A stretch of 64,000 nt of DNA from Herbinix luporum (GCF_900070325.1 NZ_LN879430.1:1543379-1607378); one strand, 5' to 3'; shown: positions 50,946-60,399, counted from the stretch's first letter. Numbers and translations are program-made. Notes: generated from the sequence alone by a model not told the origin.

Positions 50946-51170
50946 TTACAGCTTTTTCACTAAATCCTCACCATACACGACACCAAGGCTTGAACCTCTA
51001 TCCCAAGTACAGAATATCGTACCCGTATCATCCACGAAGTCCACTGTACCTTTGTCTCCGGGTCTCAATTTAGAGTACTGGTCATTCATCCGTACCAATT
51101 CAACACGAGTTCCAGCCGGGTATTGCTTTCGTAGTCTCTCCACAGTCTCCTTTGAAGGGAACTTATTCAT
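50946..51170 (-). CDS. DUF4314-like small phage protein
   Basis: A 74-residue protein. YPAGTRVELVRMNDQYSKLRPGDKGTVDFVDDTGTIFCTWDRG is the hallmark of DUF4314, an SH3-like small barrel. It overlaps the upstream gene by eight bases. Function unknown; it travels with the amidoligase group. Confidence 0.8.
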   Translation of the reverse strand: MNKFPSKETVERLRKQYPAGTRVELVRMNDQYSKLRPGDKGTVDFVDDTGTIFCTWDRGSSLGVVYGEDLVKKL

Positions 51171-51852
51171 AATCTGATACCTCCGTCACTTTGGCTGGAG
51201 CACCATTCTTAAATGCGCTATTACCAGATAGGTTTCTGAGCAGGATTTTTCGCGCAGTTTTATACTCGTCGCCCACAAAGCCCAATCTTATCAGGAACAC
51301 TCGAAAAGCGAACTTTTCATTCTCAACAGGTTTATCCTTAGCAGTCACGCGGTGCTGTTCCTTTGCAGCTGCACAAAGGGCACCAATAAAGCGAGAGTAA
51401 GCAGAAAGCTCCTCTGGCTCAATCCCGAAGCGGAACCATGGAAACCTAATTGTTGTTTCTGTCCGCTCGATAGGCAACTTATCTACTCCGATTGCCTTTT
51501 TAATGAGAGACTCTTTGCTTGCAATGAGCCGTTCCAGATTCTCCAGTGCTGAGTCGGTAAACCCATCAAGCGGCATTTCTATCGTAAGCGTGTCACACAT
51601 TTCACCGGTGCCTGCTTCGTCAGTTTCGTAGGTAAAGCCGAGTTCCAGAAGTTTTTTCAGTAAGTTCTGGATGGTAATCTCGTCCGTGCGATCATCACAT
51701 GAAAGAGTCCCATCCTTGCTGATGTTGATATTGCCTACAACATAGGCAAAGCTCGGTGCACCTTTATAAACAGGTTCAAGGCCGAGGGCTTCTCCTATTG
51801 CCTTGGCGAGTGCTTTTCTTGCCTCGCCGGATACATTGAATCTTGCTTCCAT
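51163..51852 (-). CDS. Phage 'virulence-related' protein, amidoligase neighbour
   Basis: A 229-residue protein, ATG 51852 behind AAGGAGG. The N-terminal half holds ARKALAKAIGEALGLEPVYKGAPSFAY and NINISKDGTLSCDDR. The C-terminal EKFAFRVFLIRLGFVGDEYKTARKILLRNLSGNSAFKNG closely resembles the end of the amidoligase protein (ENEKFAMRTYLNRIGFIGEEF). The two neighbouring genes therefore share a C-terminal domain. Function unknown. Confidence 0.65.
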   Translation of the reverse strand: MEARFNVSGEARKALAKAIGEALGLEPVYKGAPSFAYVVGNINISKDGTLSCDDRTDEITIQNLLKKLLELGFTYETDEAGTGEMCDTLTIEMPLDGFTDSALENLERLIASKESLIKKAIGVDKLPIERTETTIRFPWFRFGIEPEELSAYSRFIGALCAAAKEQHRVTAKDKPVENEKFAFRVFLIRLGFVGDEYKTARKILLRNLSGNSAFKNGAPAKVTEVSDYE

Positions 51853-51883
51853 TTTCGTTAGCCTCCTTAGCTTTTTGGTGATT

Positions 51884-51925
51884 ACATATATCACTCTAAA
51901 GCTGTGGAATAGCAAGTAATATTGA
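51884..51925 (-). promoter_or_regulatory. Conserved upstream element, copy 2
   Basis: A second copy of the 50850-50891 element, placed upstream of the gene starting at 51852. The bases between the conserved blocks differ, so the blocks appear to be selected. Confidence 0.45.
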
Positions 51926-51942
51926 GCAGGAATAAATGTGCA

Positions 51943-53175
51943 TCAGGCTGATTCAACCTCGGTGAAAGCCATCTTCATACCGTCCCGAATGAGAAACACA
52001 TTATCCTTGCTGCCAACCTGCTGGATATATCGTTTTACGATTACATCACAGAACTTCTCATCCAATTCTACTGTATAGCAAATCCGCTTGGTCTGCTCGC
52101 AAGCGATAAGGGTACTTCCCGAACCACCAAATGGATCTAGTACAATACACCCTGTCATGCTGGAGTTTAGGATAGGGTAGGCCACCAGCGGAACCGGCTT
52201 CATCGTGGGATGGTCAGCATTCTTTTTGGGCTTGTCAAACTCCCAGATGGTTGACTGCTTGCGGTCGGAATACCAGGCATGCTTACCGTTTTTCTTCCAG
52301 CCGAACAGGATTGGCTCATGCTGCCATTGATACGGTGATCGTCCAAGCACCAGCGATTGCTTCTTCCAGATACATGTGCCGGAAAGGTAAAATCCGGCGG
52401 CATCAAAAGCACGACGGAAATTAAGCCCTTCGGTGTCAGCATGGAATACATAAATAGACGCGTCCTTCGCCATCGCTTTTTCAGTGAGGGTGAACGCGTC
52501 TAAAAGAAACTGATAAAACTTTTCATCCGCCATATTATCGTTCTTAATCTTTCCGGCTGTGCCTTCGTAGTTAACATTGTACGGAGGATCAGTCACCGTT
52601 AGGTTGGCCATCTTTCCGCCCATGAGCAGATTAAAGGTCTCTACCTTAGTACTGTCACCACACACGAGCCGATGCTGTCCAAGTAGCCACAGATCACCCA
52701 GCTTCGTAATAGCAGGTTTTGAAAGTTCTTCGTCCACATCAAAGTCATCGTCTTTGACATCCTCAATACCGCCCAACAGCTTATTTAACTCTGCATCGTC
52801 AAAGCCCAAGAGCGACAAATCAAAATCTACACCTTGTAATTCAGAAAGTTCTACCGATAACATTTCAGTATCCCATCCTGCGTTCAAGGCAAGGCGGTTG
52901 TCAGCGATTATGTATGCTCGCTTCTGTGCTTCGGTCAGATGTTCCGCAAATACACATGGAACTTCGGTGATACCTTCTTCTTTAGCAGCAAGAACACGGC
53001 CATGCCCTGCGATTATATTTAAGTCTTTATCCACTATGACTGGATTGACGAAACCAAACTCCCGTAGGCTCGCACGAAGCTGGAGAATCTGTTCCTTGTT
53101 ATGTGTACGAGCATTCCTTGCATATGGCACCAGCTTATCAATATTTACTTTTTCTAATCGTTCAGTTGTATTCAC
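51943..53175 (-). CDS. DNA adenine methyltransferase with ParB-like N-terminus
   Basis: A 410-residue protein. The ParB/Srx domain spans about 10-95 (DKLVPYARNARTHNKEQI, INPVIV-like FVNPVIVDKD, IIAGHGRVLAAKEEG). The N6-adenine methyltransferase follows, with catalytic VTDPPYNVNYEG (about 202-213) before the SAM-binding DPFGGSGSTLIACEQT (about 352-367), the beta-class order. It probably protects phage DNA from restriction or marks packaging sites. It starts with GTG 53175. Confidence 0.85.
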   Translation of the reverse strand: MNTTERLEKVNIDKLVPYARNARTHNKEQILQLRASLREFGFVNPVIVDKDLNIIAGHGRVLAAKEEGITEVPCVFAEHLTEAQKRAYIIADNRLALNAGWDTEMLSVELSELQGVDFDLSLLGFDDAELNKLLGGIEDVKDDDFDVDEELSKPAITKLGDLWLLGQHRLVCGDSTKVETFNLLMGGKMANLTVTDPPYNVNYEGTAGKIKNDNMADEKFYQFLLDAFTLTEKAMAKDASIYVFHADTEGLNFRRAFDAAGFYLSGTCIWKKQSLVLGRSPYQWQHEPILFGWKKNGKHAWYSDRKQSTIWEFDKPKKNADHPTMKPVPLVAYPILNSSMTGCIVLDPFGGSGSTLIACEQTKRICYTVELDEKFCDVIVKRYIQQVGSKDNVFLIRDGMKMAFTEVESA

Positions 53176-53181
53176 AATCTT

Positions 53182-53760
53182 CTACCGTCCTCTCCTACCT
53201 GAAAGCAGAGCTTCCATAATATCGTCCTGCGGATTACCAATGAAAGCCGTGGTACAGTTTTGCTTGACTATGTCAAAGATCTCATACCAGAGCAGGTTAG
53301 CCTGTTTTTGAAATGACTGACTCATTTGCACGAATGGACTGGCAATCGCACCTCCTGTTGTTGGGTGCTTGCCTAAAAGGCCATATGTGCTTATTGCTTC
53401 TTCACACTGGATGTATCGTGTAAACGACTGTGCATAGGCTTCGACGAGTCTGGGATTTACGAATTTTTCACAACCACGTTCCTTGAGCCATTTCCATGTT
53501 TCGATAAATAGGGCATCAGCACCCAGTGGTTTACCATCTTTTTGCCGTGCGCTGAGGTATTCACTCGGCGTCGGCATATCTTCACCATTCAAGTCTGCTG
53601 TATCATCCAGTTCGCTTGCTTCGAGCATGGACTCTGGCTTAAACTCTGGCGCCTCCAAAATCCGTGCGGCTTTACCTGCTGCGATCTTTTCCGCAAGAGG
53701 TTGTGGTTTGTCCCCGGCACGCACGCGGCGCCCACCTCTATTTGTACCGTCTTTTGCCAC
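53182..53760 (-). CDS. terS: Phage terminase small subunit, P27 family
   Basis: A 192-residue protein starting with GTG behind AAGGAGGTGAAG. MAKDGTNRGGRRVRAGDKPQPLAEKI, GADALFIETWKWLKERGCEKFVNPRLVEAYAQSFTRY and the C-terminal KQANLLWYEIFDIVKQNC fit the P27 terminase small-subunit family. It recognises packaging DNA. It is the first gene of the preserved late operon. Confidence 0.85.
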   Translation of the reverse strand: MAKDGTNRGGRRVRAGDKPQPLAEKIAAGKAARILEAPEFKPESMLEASELDDTADLNGEDMPTPSEYLSARQKDGKPLGADALFIETWKWLKERGCEKFVNPRLVEAYAQSFTRYIQCEEAISTYGLLGKHPTTGGAIASPFVQMSQSFQKQANLLWYEIFDIVKQNCTTAFIGNPQDDIMEALLSGRRGR

Positions 53761-54018
53761 GTGCCTTCACCTCCTTGCTGTGGCAGGGTTTAATACCCCG
53801 TTTGAACCTGAATTTTTTCGCGCGTGACCCCACGCCCGTTTCCGGGGTGAAAAGTGGTAGAGATTTAGACCCCCCTACCCTATAAACTGCAGAAAATCTC
53901 AAAAGTTAAGCAGTTCTTTGAATTTCGTGAGATTTTTTGCATCTATTTTAAGCCGTTTTTCGGCATTGTTTTCAAACGAGGTATTTGCCCCTGTTAAAAA
54001 AGAAGTGAGTGTTTTTAT
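53761..54018. other. Gap between terminase gene and IS21 element
   Basis: No gene. It includes GC-rich phage DNA to about 53880, then AT-rich DNA with a CCGTTTTTCGG hairpin at 53953-53963. The end of the IS21 element is somewhere between about 53930 and 54000. The expected HNH endonuclease gene of this phage type is absent. Confidence 0.4.
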
Positions 54019-54705
54019 TTACTTGTCAGTCAGACGAACAATTTGACAATTGACCGTCATTCTGTCCAATAAAGTCTGGCAAAGGTGCTTGTATTCAACT
54101 GCATCTATCCATGCTGACAGTTCACGATTGGTTATAAAAATAATGCTTCTGGCTTCATTAAGAAAGGTAACTGCCCGGTAGAAAACCTGCAGTTCTGCCC
54201 TGGTTGGTTCCACATAAAAGACATCATCAATAATAATTAAGTCACATTCCTGCATATAAGAAAAGATCGCTTCTGCTTTTGAATTTGTGGCTTTCTTTTC
54301 TGCCACTGCGATAAAATTATCAAAAGGCGCATAATAGGTTTTATGTCCATTGCTGATTGCAGTTTCTCCAAGCTGCGCTGCAAGACCGGTCTTACCCGTC
54401 CCGCATTTTCCCAGCAGGATTAAGTTTTGCTCTTCCTTAAGCCATGTCAGGTTGGATAACTGTTTAATCTGCCATTTTAAGCCCTTGTTTGAGTTCGATG
54501 CGTCAAATGCTTTGTTTGGAAGCTTACTCGCCTTCCTCAGCTTGGTGTGTTTTTGCCTGGCTCTAATCTCCAATTCTTTTTCTAACACCATCTTAAGATA
54601 GTCAAGGTTTGATAGTTTCTCATCGTTCAAATCAATGTATCCCCTTGCGATATTCCAAAGGTTGAGCTTTTGGGCCAATTCACGGATTTCTGTTATATCA
54701 GCCAT
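54019..54705 (-). CDS. istB: IS21-family helper ATPase IstB
   Basis: A 228-residue DnaA/DnaC-like AAA+ ATPase. Walker A is LLGKCGTGKTGLAAQL (about 97-112) and Walker B is CDLIIIDDVFYV (about 153-164). The N-terminal helical domain (about 1-70) is typical. It assembles on DNA and directs IstA to the target. It overlaps istA by eight bases. Length is a little below the common 250 residues but all motifs are present. Confidence 0.9.
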   Translation of the reverse strand: MADITEIRELAQKLNLWNIARGYIDLNDEKLSNLDYLKMVLEKELEIRARQKHTKLRKASKLPNKAFDASNSNKGLKWQIKQLSNLTWLKEEQNLILLGKCGTGKTGLAAQLGETAISNGHKTYYAPFDNFIAVAEKKATNSKAEAIFSYMQECDLIIIDDVFYVEPTRAELQVFYRAVTFLNEARSIIFITNRELSAWIDAVEYKHLCQTLLDRMTVNCQIVRLTDK

Positions 54706-56170
54706 CGATTTCCCTCCTTATTTCTTTACTCCTCGCCAAATGGTTAAAATACTGCTGATTCGGCAAAAACTTCTTAGCTATATGCTCTCCGTACTGATAC
54801 ATGAGATAAGCCAAAAGCTCATAGGCACTGCAGCGTTCAGTATCAATACAGTATTCTATTCCATTAAGCAATTGTCCAATTGTATAAAACTTTGTCATCC
54901 GGTATAATCGAATGCAATGTGTATTAAAATATTTCGACTGTTGCTGCTCCATCCGGCGAATGAATTCCTGAGCTATTTCGTATTCTGCAAAATATTGTTT
55001 TATGATGGTTAAAGAAACCCTGTCTCTGCTGTAATTTTCTTCTGGTTTGAACAACTGCCCGGTATCTTCTGTGACTGGATATTTAGCCAATAAATCATTT
55101 GTTTCAGCGTCATAGAACAAAAACATTTCACCATCATCTTCAATGCGAATGCGTTTATGAGCATCCATCATACCTGTATTAATCAGATAACGGTTGCCTT
55201 TATAACTTACCACTCCATCCTTATCAAAGGAGGCAACAGTGCTTGATACTTCGGAATAAGGTTTGACATGGAACAGGTATTTTTGCTCTTCCATGAACAT
55301 TTCACGCGGCACTTTTCTGGTCACAGTATGTATTCGCCCGTTGCCTTCCCTATCTAACCATGCAAGGGCAGCACTGTTAGGGCTATCAATTCCGGTGTAT
55401 ATCCTGCCCTCAAGAAAACTTTGCTTTATGTATCCAATCACCTCTTCAACCTTGCCTTTACTTTGAGGATCTCTTGGTCTACATAGCGAAACATTGTAAC
55501 CTATACGCTTAACATATTCTTCAAAGGCGGGTACGAATATGATATTCCCCAGATTTTCACTGACTACATAGACACGGTCAAGGTCATAAAGAATAGTCTG
55601 TGTTCTTCCTCCAAAATATTGGAATGCATAGTTATGAGCTTTAATGGCTGTTTTGGTTGTAAAGGGATCCGGTGAAAAATAAACAAATTTCATTCTGCTA
55701 TAACTCAGAACCATGCAAAAGAAATATATTCGTACAATTCGCCCGTACATATCCTTAAGTTTGTATTGACCAAAATCCGCCTGCGCTTCATATCCCGGCG
55801 GAGAAATTTCACGGGGTGAGGTTTTACGTTTACTGGCATGCGGATACCCGTGCTGTTCTCTTAAGGCTTTCATATAGCGGTAGAATGTAGCTCGTTTAAC
55901 TTGTAGATCAGGGAAGGCCTCCACCAATTTGATATAGATGTTTGTATCCCTCATTTGTGGACAAATTTTCAAATGTTCCAATATGTACTGACGATAGTTA
56001 TCCATGTGGTACCTTTCCTTTTCAGCTTCCCTTACATAATCTTCTTCGCTCATATTCCAGTATTTGCTGACAGAAGAATAGGTTATCCCCAGTGCTTTTG
56101 CGGTTCTTGTCTGAGCAAGTCCAAGTGCTTTGTACTCCTGGATTTTTCGGTATTGCTCGATTCCAATCAT
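54698..56170 (-). CDS. istA: IS21-family transposase IstA
   Basis: A 490-residue DDE transposase. The N-terminal HTH is at about 5-40 (KIQEYKALGLAQTRTAKALGI). The integrase core has EAQADFGQYK (about 128-137), the second Asp in ILYDLDRVYVV and the Glu in DPQSKGKVEEVIGYIK. The C-terminal beta-barrel region follows. It starts at ATG 56170 behind AAAGGAGG. It appears intact. Confidence 0.9.
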   Translation of the reverse strand: MIGIEQYRKIQEYKALGLAQTRTAKALGITYSSVSKYWNMSEEDYVREAEKERYHMDNYRQYILEHLKICPQMRDTNIYIKLVEAFPDLQVKRATFYRYMKALREQHGYPHASKRKTSPREISPPGYEAQADFGQYKLKDMYGRIVRIYFFCMVLSYSRMKFVYFSPDPFTTKTAIKAHNYAFQYFGGRTQTILYDLDRVYVVSENLGNIIFVPAFEEYVKRIGYNVSLCRPRDPQSKGKVEEVIGYIKQSFLEGRIYTGIDSPNSAALAWLDREGNGRIHTVTRKVPREMFMEEQKYLFHVKPYSEVSSTVASFDKDGVVSYKGNRYLINTGMMDAHKRIRIEDDGEMFLFYDAETNDLLAKYPVTEDTGQLFKPEENYSRDRVSLTIIKQYFAEYEIAQEFIRRMEQQQSKYFNTHCIRLYRMTKFYTIGQLLNGIEYCIDTERCSAYELLAYLMYQYGEHIAKKFLPNQQYFNHLARSKEIRREIDG

Positions 56171-56271
56171 TATTGATTTCCTCCTTTGGTTTTGTTATTA
56201 AGGCCGAACATCTATAGCGGTACAAGCATAGGCATCACCTCATTATCAGGGGTCTATAAACCAGACTTAAT

Positions 56272-56302
56272 TATAAAAACAAAAAACACCCATTTGGGTG
56301 TT
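56272..56302 (-). terminator. Terminator downstream of the defence operon
   Basis: AACACCC (56285-56291) and GGGTGTT (56296-56302) form a stem. On the - strand TTTTTGTTTTT follows. Confidence 0.75.
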
Positions 56303-56602
56303 CTTCTCATGTCAATGTTTTTTTAATCCTGCAATTTACTATTCATAGCAACTCTTATTACTTGATAAATTCTGATTATTAAAATAAAATGTGTGGTTTT
56401 AATCCTTTCGCAGGAACAATCTTATATATATATCACTGACTCCACTGTATTACAACCCTTGTTAATATTATGCACAACCTGACAACCCGATAAGGGTAAA
56501 GGTGCGCATTTTACATATTTCACGTAATGCTTTTCCAACCAGTAGAGTTTCTCGTACAAATAATACCGAATTTCCAATTTACCCCTTTAGCGTTTGCATA
56601 TA
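56303..56602. other. AT-rich gap between GajB-like gene and terminator
   Basis: No gene seen. ACAACCTGACAACCCGATAA at 56474-56493 weakly resembles the tandem repeat unit at 16325-16440. Confidence 0.4.
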
Positions 56603-58291
56603 CTATGAGCAATTTTCTATTTCAAAACCAACTTTCATAAGCCTATCTTTTACTTCGTCATTTATTTTTGGAATTGAGATAAAAAGTTTTTCTCGAGCAC
56701 GACTAAGAGCGACATAATAAACACGATTTTCTTCAAAAGCAATATTAGGATTTAGTATGAAATCAAGCCCATAATTAGTTTTATCATCGCTCTCTGGAAT
56801 AATAACCATAACACAGTTGTTCTCATCACCTTTGGCTTTATGGATCGTTCTGTTTATGCAATCATCATCGTCAATTTTGACAGCAAGAGCCATATCGCTG
56901 TATTTTTTCGAATCGTAAAAGTCTTTGACGCTTCCTTTAGTGATTTTGCTTTTGTCAAATACTTTTTCATCAAAATATGTATTATAGAATTCTGTAAGTG
57001 TCTTATCTTTGATAATCTCATAATTATCAAGAAAATACTGTAATTGATATAAGGCCGTCCGGTCAGCATCTTCTTTACGCATTGCTCGTTTCATGAATTT
57101 AAGAGCATCCTTTATCTTGTTATCTCTGGCATTTTCAATAGAAGAAATAACATAATAGAGTTGTTTTGCACGTTTTGGATTGCTATCGTTGGTTATAATA
57201 TCTTCCAGAATAATATTTTCATCTTTTACATCATATCCATTTTTTAAACAATTTGATGTAACATTTTTATAGCAAAGCGTCCATAGGGTCTGCTTGCCGC
57301 AAATTTGCTTAGCCCGCTTATAAGTCGCCATAACATCGCCAACCATTATTCGAGGCTTGCATCCATGTCTGTTTTCAGGACTATATTGAACAAATGTTGG
57401 ATCATTTCTTACGATATTCAAAATACTGATAATTTCTTCTGTGCTGCGATGGTTTCCTTCAATTTTATATTCTTTCATTCCATTAAGATTAAAATTAATA
57501 AACTGATTGACATCAGCTCCCTGAAACTTGTATATCGATTGAGCCTTGTCTCCTATTACGCCAACTATGCTTTCTTTTTCTGCTATTTTTTTTAATATTT
57601 CCGCTTGAATTGGATTAGTATCTTGAAACTCATCAACAAAAATATATGGAAATTTAGCCCTTAAAATATCAAGAATAGAAGGAAATTCATTAATAAGACG
57701 CCAGCTAAAGTATAAGACATCGTCGTGGTGCAATATACCCATGCTCCAGCAGATTTTTTTATAGATGATATATGTTTCTTTTTTAATTTTAAATTTAAAT
57801 ATTTTACGAGGTAAGACTTGCAAAATGCCCTTACTGTCAAATTTCCACTGTAAATCAAGTAAAGCTTCCAAGAGATCTTTATCTTTCAAATATACTTGTT
57901 TGGATTGTTCCTTTACGCTGTACAGAATCGATTTATTTGGACCATAATCATCGTGCCCCTTTATTTCTTTGACAGCTAATTCCGGAATATTTAAAAATGA
58001 AACATATGGTTTGACAATATGTTTATATAAAAAAGAATGAATTGTACCAATTTCAACGTATTCGCATGCATCACCGAGATTCGAAATAATCTTACCTGCT
58101 GCAACGTTGGTATATGTAATGCAGGCCACTTTTTTTACTTGTCCGAGGCGATTGGAATGCTGAACTACATTTCGAATGTGATTGATAAGCCACGTAGTTT
58201 TTCCTGCTCCCGGTCCAGCATTAACTTTAAAATGATGTTCAATATCAATTTTCTCATAACTATCTCTTAAGGTAATTATTCCAGAACCCAT
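56603..58291 (-). CDS. gajB: UvrD-like helicase, Gabija GajB-like
   Basis: A 562-residue superfamily 1 helicase. Motif I is NAGPGAGKTTW (about 24-34), motif II IFVDEFQDTNP (about 223-233), motif III GDKAQSIYKFQG, motif V IHKAKGDENN and motif VI YVALSRAREKLF near the end. It overlaps the OLD-type nuclease gene by 16 bases. A UvrD-like helicase directly after an OLD-like ATPase-TOPRIM nuclease is the Gabija anti-phage arrangement. At 562 residues it is longer than the reference GajB (about 494). Confidence 0.8.
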   Translation of the reverse strand: MGSGIITLRDSYEKIDIEHHFKVNAGPGAGKTTWLINHIRNVVQHSNRLGQVKKVACITYTNVAAGKIISNLGDACEYVEIGTIHSFLYKHIVKPYVSFLNIPELAVKEIKGHDDYGPNKSILYSVKEQSKQVYLKDKDLLEALLDLQWKFDSKGILQVLPRKIFKFKIKKETYIIYKKICWSMGILHHDDVLYFSWRLINEFPSILDILRAKFPYIFVDEFQDTNPIQAEILKKIAEKESIVGVIGDKAQSIYKFQGADVNQFINFNLNGMKEYKIEGNHRSTEEIISILNIVRNDPTFVQYSPENRHGCKPRIMVGDVMATYKRAKQICGKQTLWTLCYKNVTSNCLKNGYDVKDENIILEDIITNDSNPKRAKQLYYVISSIENARDNKIKDALKFMKRAMRKEDADRTALYQLQYFLDNYEIIKDKTLTEFYNTYFDEKVFDKSKITKGSVKDFYDSKKYSDMALAVKIDDDDCINRTIHKAKGDENNCVMVIIPESDDKTNYGLDFILNPNIAFEENRVYYVALSRAREKLFISIPKINDEVKDRLMKVGFEIENCS

Positions 58292-60324
58292 TTGATAGCC
58301 TCCTCAATATATGGCGGTATCATAAACACGAAAGAGCTTTTAAGATAATCAGCTTCTTTTTCATATAAAACTTCGGCTATTTCCTGAGCAGACTCGGCTT
58401 TACTAACATTAAGCAAATATAATGCAGCAATGAGTTGAGCTTTATTTTTCGTACCTTCCAAGCCTTTTTTTATGCGCTTACATCCCTTGCTATCGCCTAT
58501 GGTCGCAACCAATTCTTCATATTCTAAAGCGTAATTATCCATTAGATATAGTAGAGTTTCTTTGTTACTAATACTCGGTACAATCAATTCTTTACAAGTG
58601 AAATTGTACAGTAATAGTTCATATTCAAAAGTACAGCCAATATTTTTCTCTTGAGTAAAAACACTAATTGATTTTTTACGATCCGAATAAAGATCGACAA
58701 TATCATTTGAAGTAGCTTTATATTCATAACTATTATCTTTATTCAATTCAAATGGATAACATGAGGAATATCGAGCGTCTTTGATACTCTTTTTCTTTCT
58801 TACCGGATCTAAATCGGTAATTACCGCCACCCGTTTATTTATAGCATACTCACTTCTTTCTCTATCAAAAAGTTTCAAGAAGTGTGAAAAATATCTGCCT
58901 CCAATATTGATAACAGTAACATGACTGTCGACCAAGTCTCTTTTTAGATATCGAGTAAATATAGGCAACAGAAGTTGTTCACTAATGCCTTCGACCAAGA
59001 TAATTCTTTTGGCAAATAGCATATCAGATTTAGTTACATCAAGGTATCTTTCAACATATGACTTTGAGACTTTATCATCCTTGTTTTTCAGATCAAAGAC
59101 TCTGCCTGGATAAGCAATTTCAATTTCATCTTTTTCTTTATTAAGGACAATAAGATTATCTAATTTAGAAGCTGCAGTAATGTTAGGTGAATGTGTACTG
59201 ATAAATATTTGCCTTACATTGGATTTCATATTGTCATTTAAAAATTTAAGAAACCGATATTGAAGCGACGGATGCAGGTGTGCTTCCGGTTCCTCTATTG
59301 CCAAGATAGAAAATAGTTTAGCATTACTTCCATAATATTCACCCATAGCTCCTTTTTGCATTTTTGCAAGTAGTAACGCAATGTATATCAGATTATTATA
59401 GCCCAAACCGTTGTTGGTTGGTGGCAGCTTAATACCTGTTTTATCTTCCAGATTAAGTCTTAAAGCGGAGTATAGAGCTGTTTCGTTTAAAACTCCGCTG
59501 AAATGAGGCGAAGTTTCGTCATAAGACGCACCGGTTTTATTCGCATATGTCACGATATGTTTTTCACCAGCAGTAAGACGACCTTGTAATTTGGACATTA
59601 GTTGCTGTGACGATTCAGCAAATTCTCGTTTCACTTTTTGCAAATCGCTTTTAATTTCATCCTTGGTTTTTGTAGTATCATTTTTGATTTCATAATCGAT
59701 AAAAAAGTCGATGACTTCTTTTAAAAGAGAATTACTCCCTGTACTTAAATCTCTTTCAACGTCTCTGATAGGTGGTACATACTCGAAATCAAATTTACTC
59801 AGAATATCATTATCAACTACCATTTTTAACTTATCATCACCGCCGTATAACTTCCATACATATTTACTTAAGAAGGAATGCTCGATTTCACTCCAATATT
59901 CTTCGATGTTCGTACTGGAAATGGCCGCCATTGCAGTCTTATATTCTTCAATTTCCTTTTCAGGCAGAAAAAATTCGTAAGTTATTTTAGCTTCGTAAGG
60001 CCGCTGAATTTTTGTCAGCATAGTTGAAACTAAAACGATATCCTCGGAATATATAGATTCACCTTCGCTTTCCTTAAGAGTTGATGAGATCTTGACACGC
60101 GGAGGATTAGCCTTTAAATCTTCGATAGATATTTTTCGATTAAAATCATGGATGCCAAGCTTTTTTGGATAAGAAGTATCAAACAGGATTTGGAGAGCTT
60201 TAATAATCGTTGTTTTCCCTGAGTTATTATGACCGATGAAAATATTAAATTTATCATTGAATTCAATTACTTTTTTGCCGCTAAACCCTCTGAAATTTTC
60301 TATTTCAATATCAGCAATATACAT
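58276..60324 (-). CDS. gajA: OLD-family ATPase-TOPRIM nuclease, Gabija GajA-like
   Basis: A 682-residue protein. The ABC-type ATPase has Walker A FIGHNNSGKTTI (about 29-40) and Walker B LAIEEPEAHLHPS (about 343-355), with ISTHSPNITAAS as H-loop region. The TOPRIM domain follows with ILVEGISEQLLL (about 442-453) and AVITDLDP (about 504-511), supplying the Glu and Asp metal ligands. GajA is a sequence-specific nicking endonuclease held in check by nucleotides. It starts at ATG 60324 behind GGAGGGA and lies 75 bases after the res gene. Confidence 0.85.
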   Translation of the reverse strand: MYIADIEIENFRGFSGKKVIEFNDKFNIFIGHNNSGKTTIIKALQILFDTSYPKKLGIHDFNRKISIEDLKANPPRVKISSTLKESEGESIYSEDIVLVSTMLTKIQRPYEAKITYEFFLPEKEIEEYKTAMAAISSTNIEEYWSEIEHSFLSKYVWKLYGGDDKLKMVVDNDILSKFDFEYVPPIRDVERDLSTGSNSLLKEVIDFFIDYEIKNDTTKTKDEIKSDLQKVKREFAESSQQLMSKLQGRLTAGEKHIVTYANKTGASYDETSPHFSGVLNETALYSALRLNLEDKTGIKLPPTNNGLGYNNLIYIALLLAKMQKGAMGEYYGSNAKLFSILAIEEPEAHLHPSLQYRFLKFLNDNMKSNVRQIFISTHSPNITAASKLDNLIVLNKEKDEIEIAYPGRVFDLKNKDDKVSKSYVERYLDVTKSDMLFAKRIILVEGISEQLLLPIFTRYLKRDLVDSHVTVINIGGRYFSHFLKLFDRERSEYAINKRVAVITDLDPVRKKKSIKDARYSSCYPFELNKDNSYEYKATSNDIVDLYSDRKKSISVFTQEKNIGCTFEYELLLYNFTCKELIVPSISNKETLLYLMDNYALEYEELVATIGDSKGCKRIKKGLEGTKNKAQLIAALYLLNVSKAESAQEIAEVLYEKEADYLKSSFVFMIPPYIEEAIKWVLE

Positions 60325-60399
60325 AACAATCCCTCCAAAAACACACGATGATTAATAAATAATAATGATAAAAAACATAGTTTACATATGTCAAATAAG

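Larger units (their letters stand above)
25608..53760 (-). mobile_element. Siphophage-type prophage, late region and integration module
   Basis: A continuous - strand block in late-gene order: terminase small, accessory genes, terminase large, portal, protease, capsid, connectors, tail, tape measure, baseplate, holin, amidase, SHOCT-like gene and recombinase trio. Replication and repressor genes are missing; an IS21 element lies where they should begin. The attachment sites were not identified. HK97-fold capsid, frameshifted tail chaperone and large tape measure indicate a long non-contractile tail. Confidence 0.85.
53960..56265 (-). mobile_element. IS21-family insertion sequence (ends approximate)
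   Basis: It contains istA and istB in the usual overlapping order. Possible related end sequences are GTATTTGCCCCTGTTAA near 53981 and, on the other strand, GGTTTATAGACCCCTGATAA near 56240. The exact termini and target duplication could not be fixed by eye. It separates the prophage late genes from the defence island. Confidence 0.75.
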
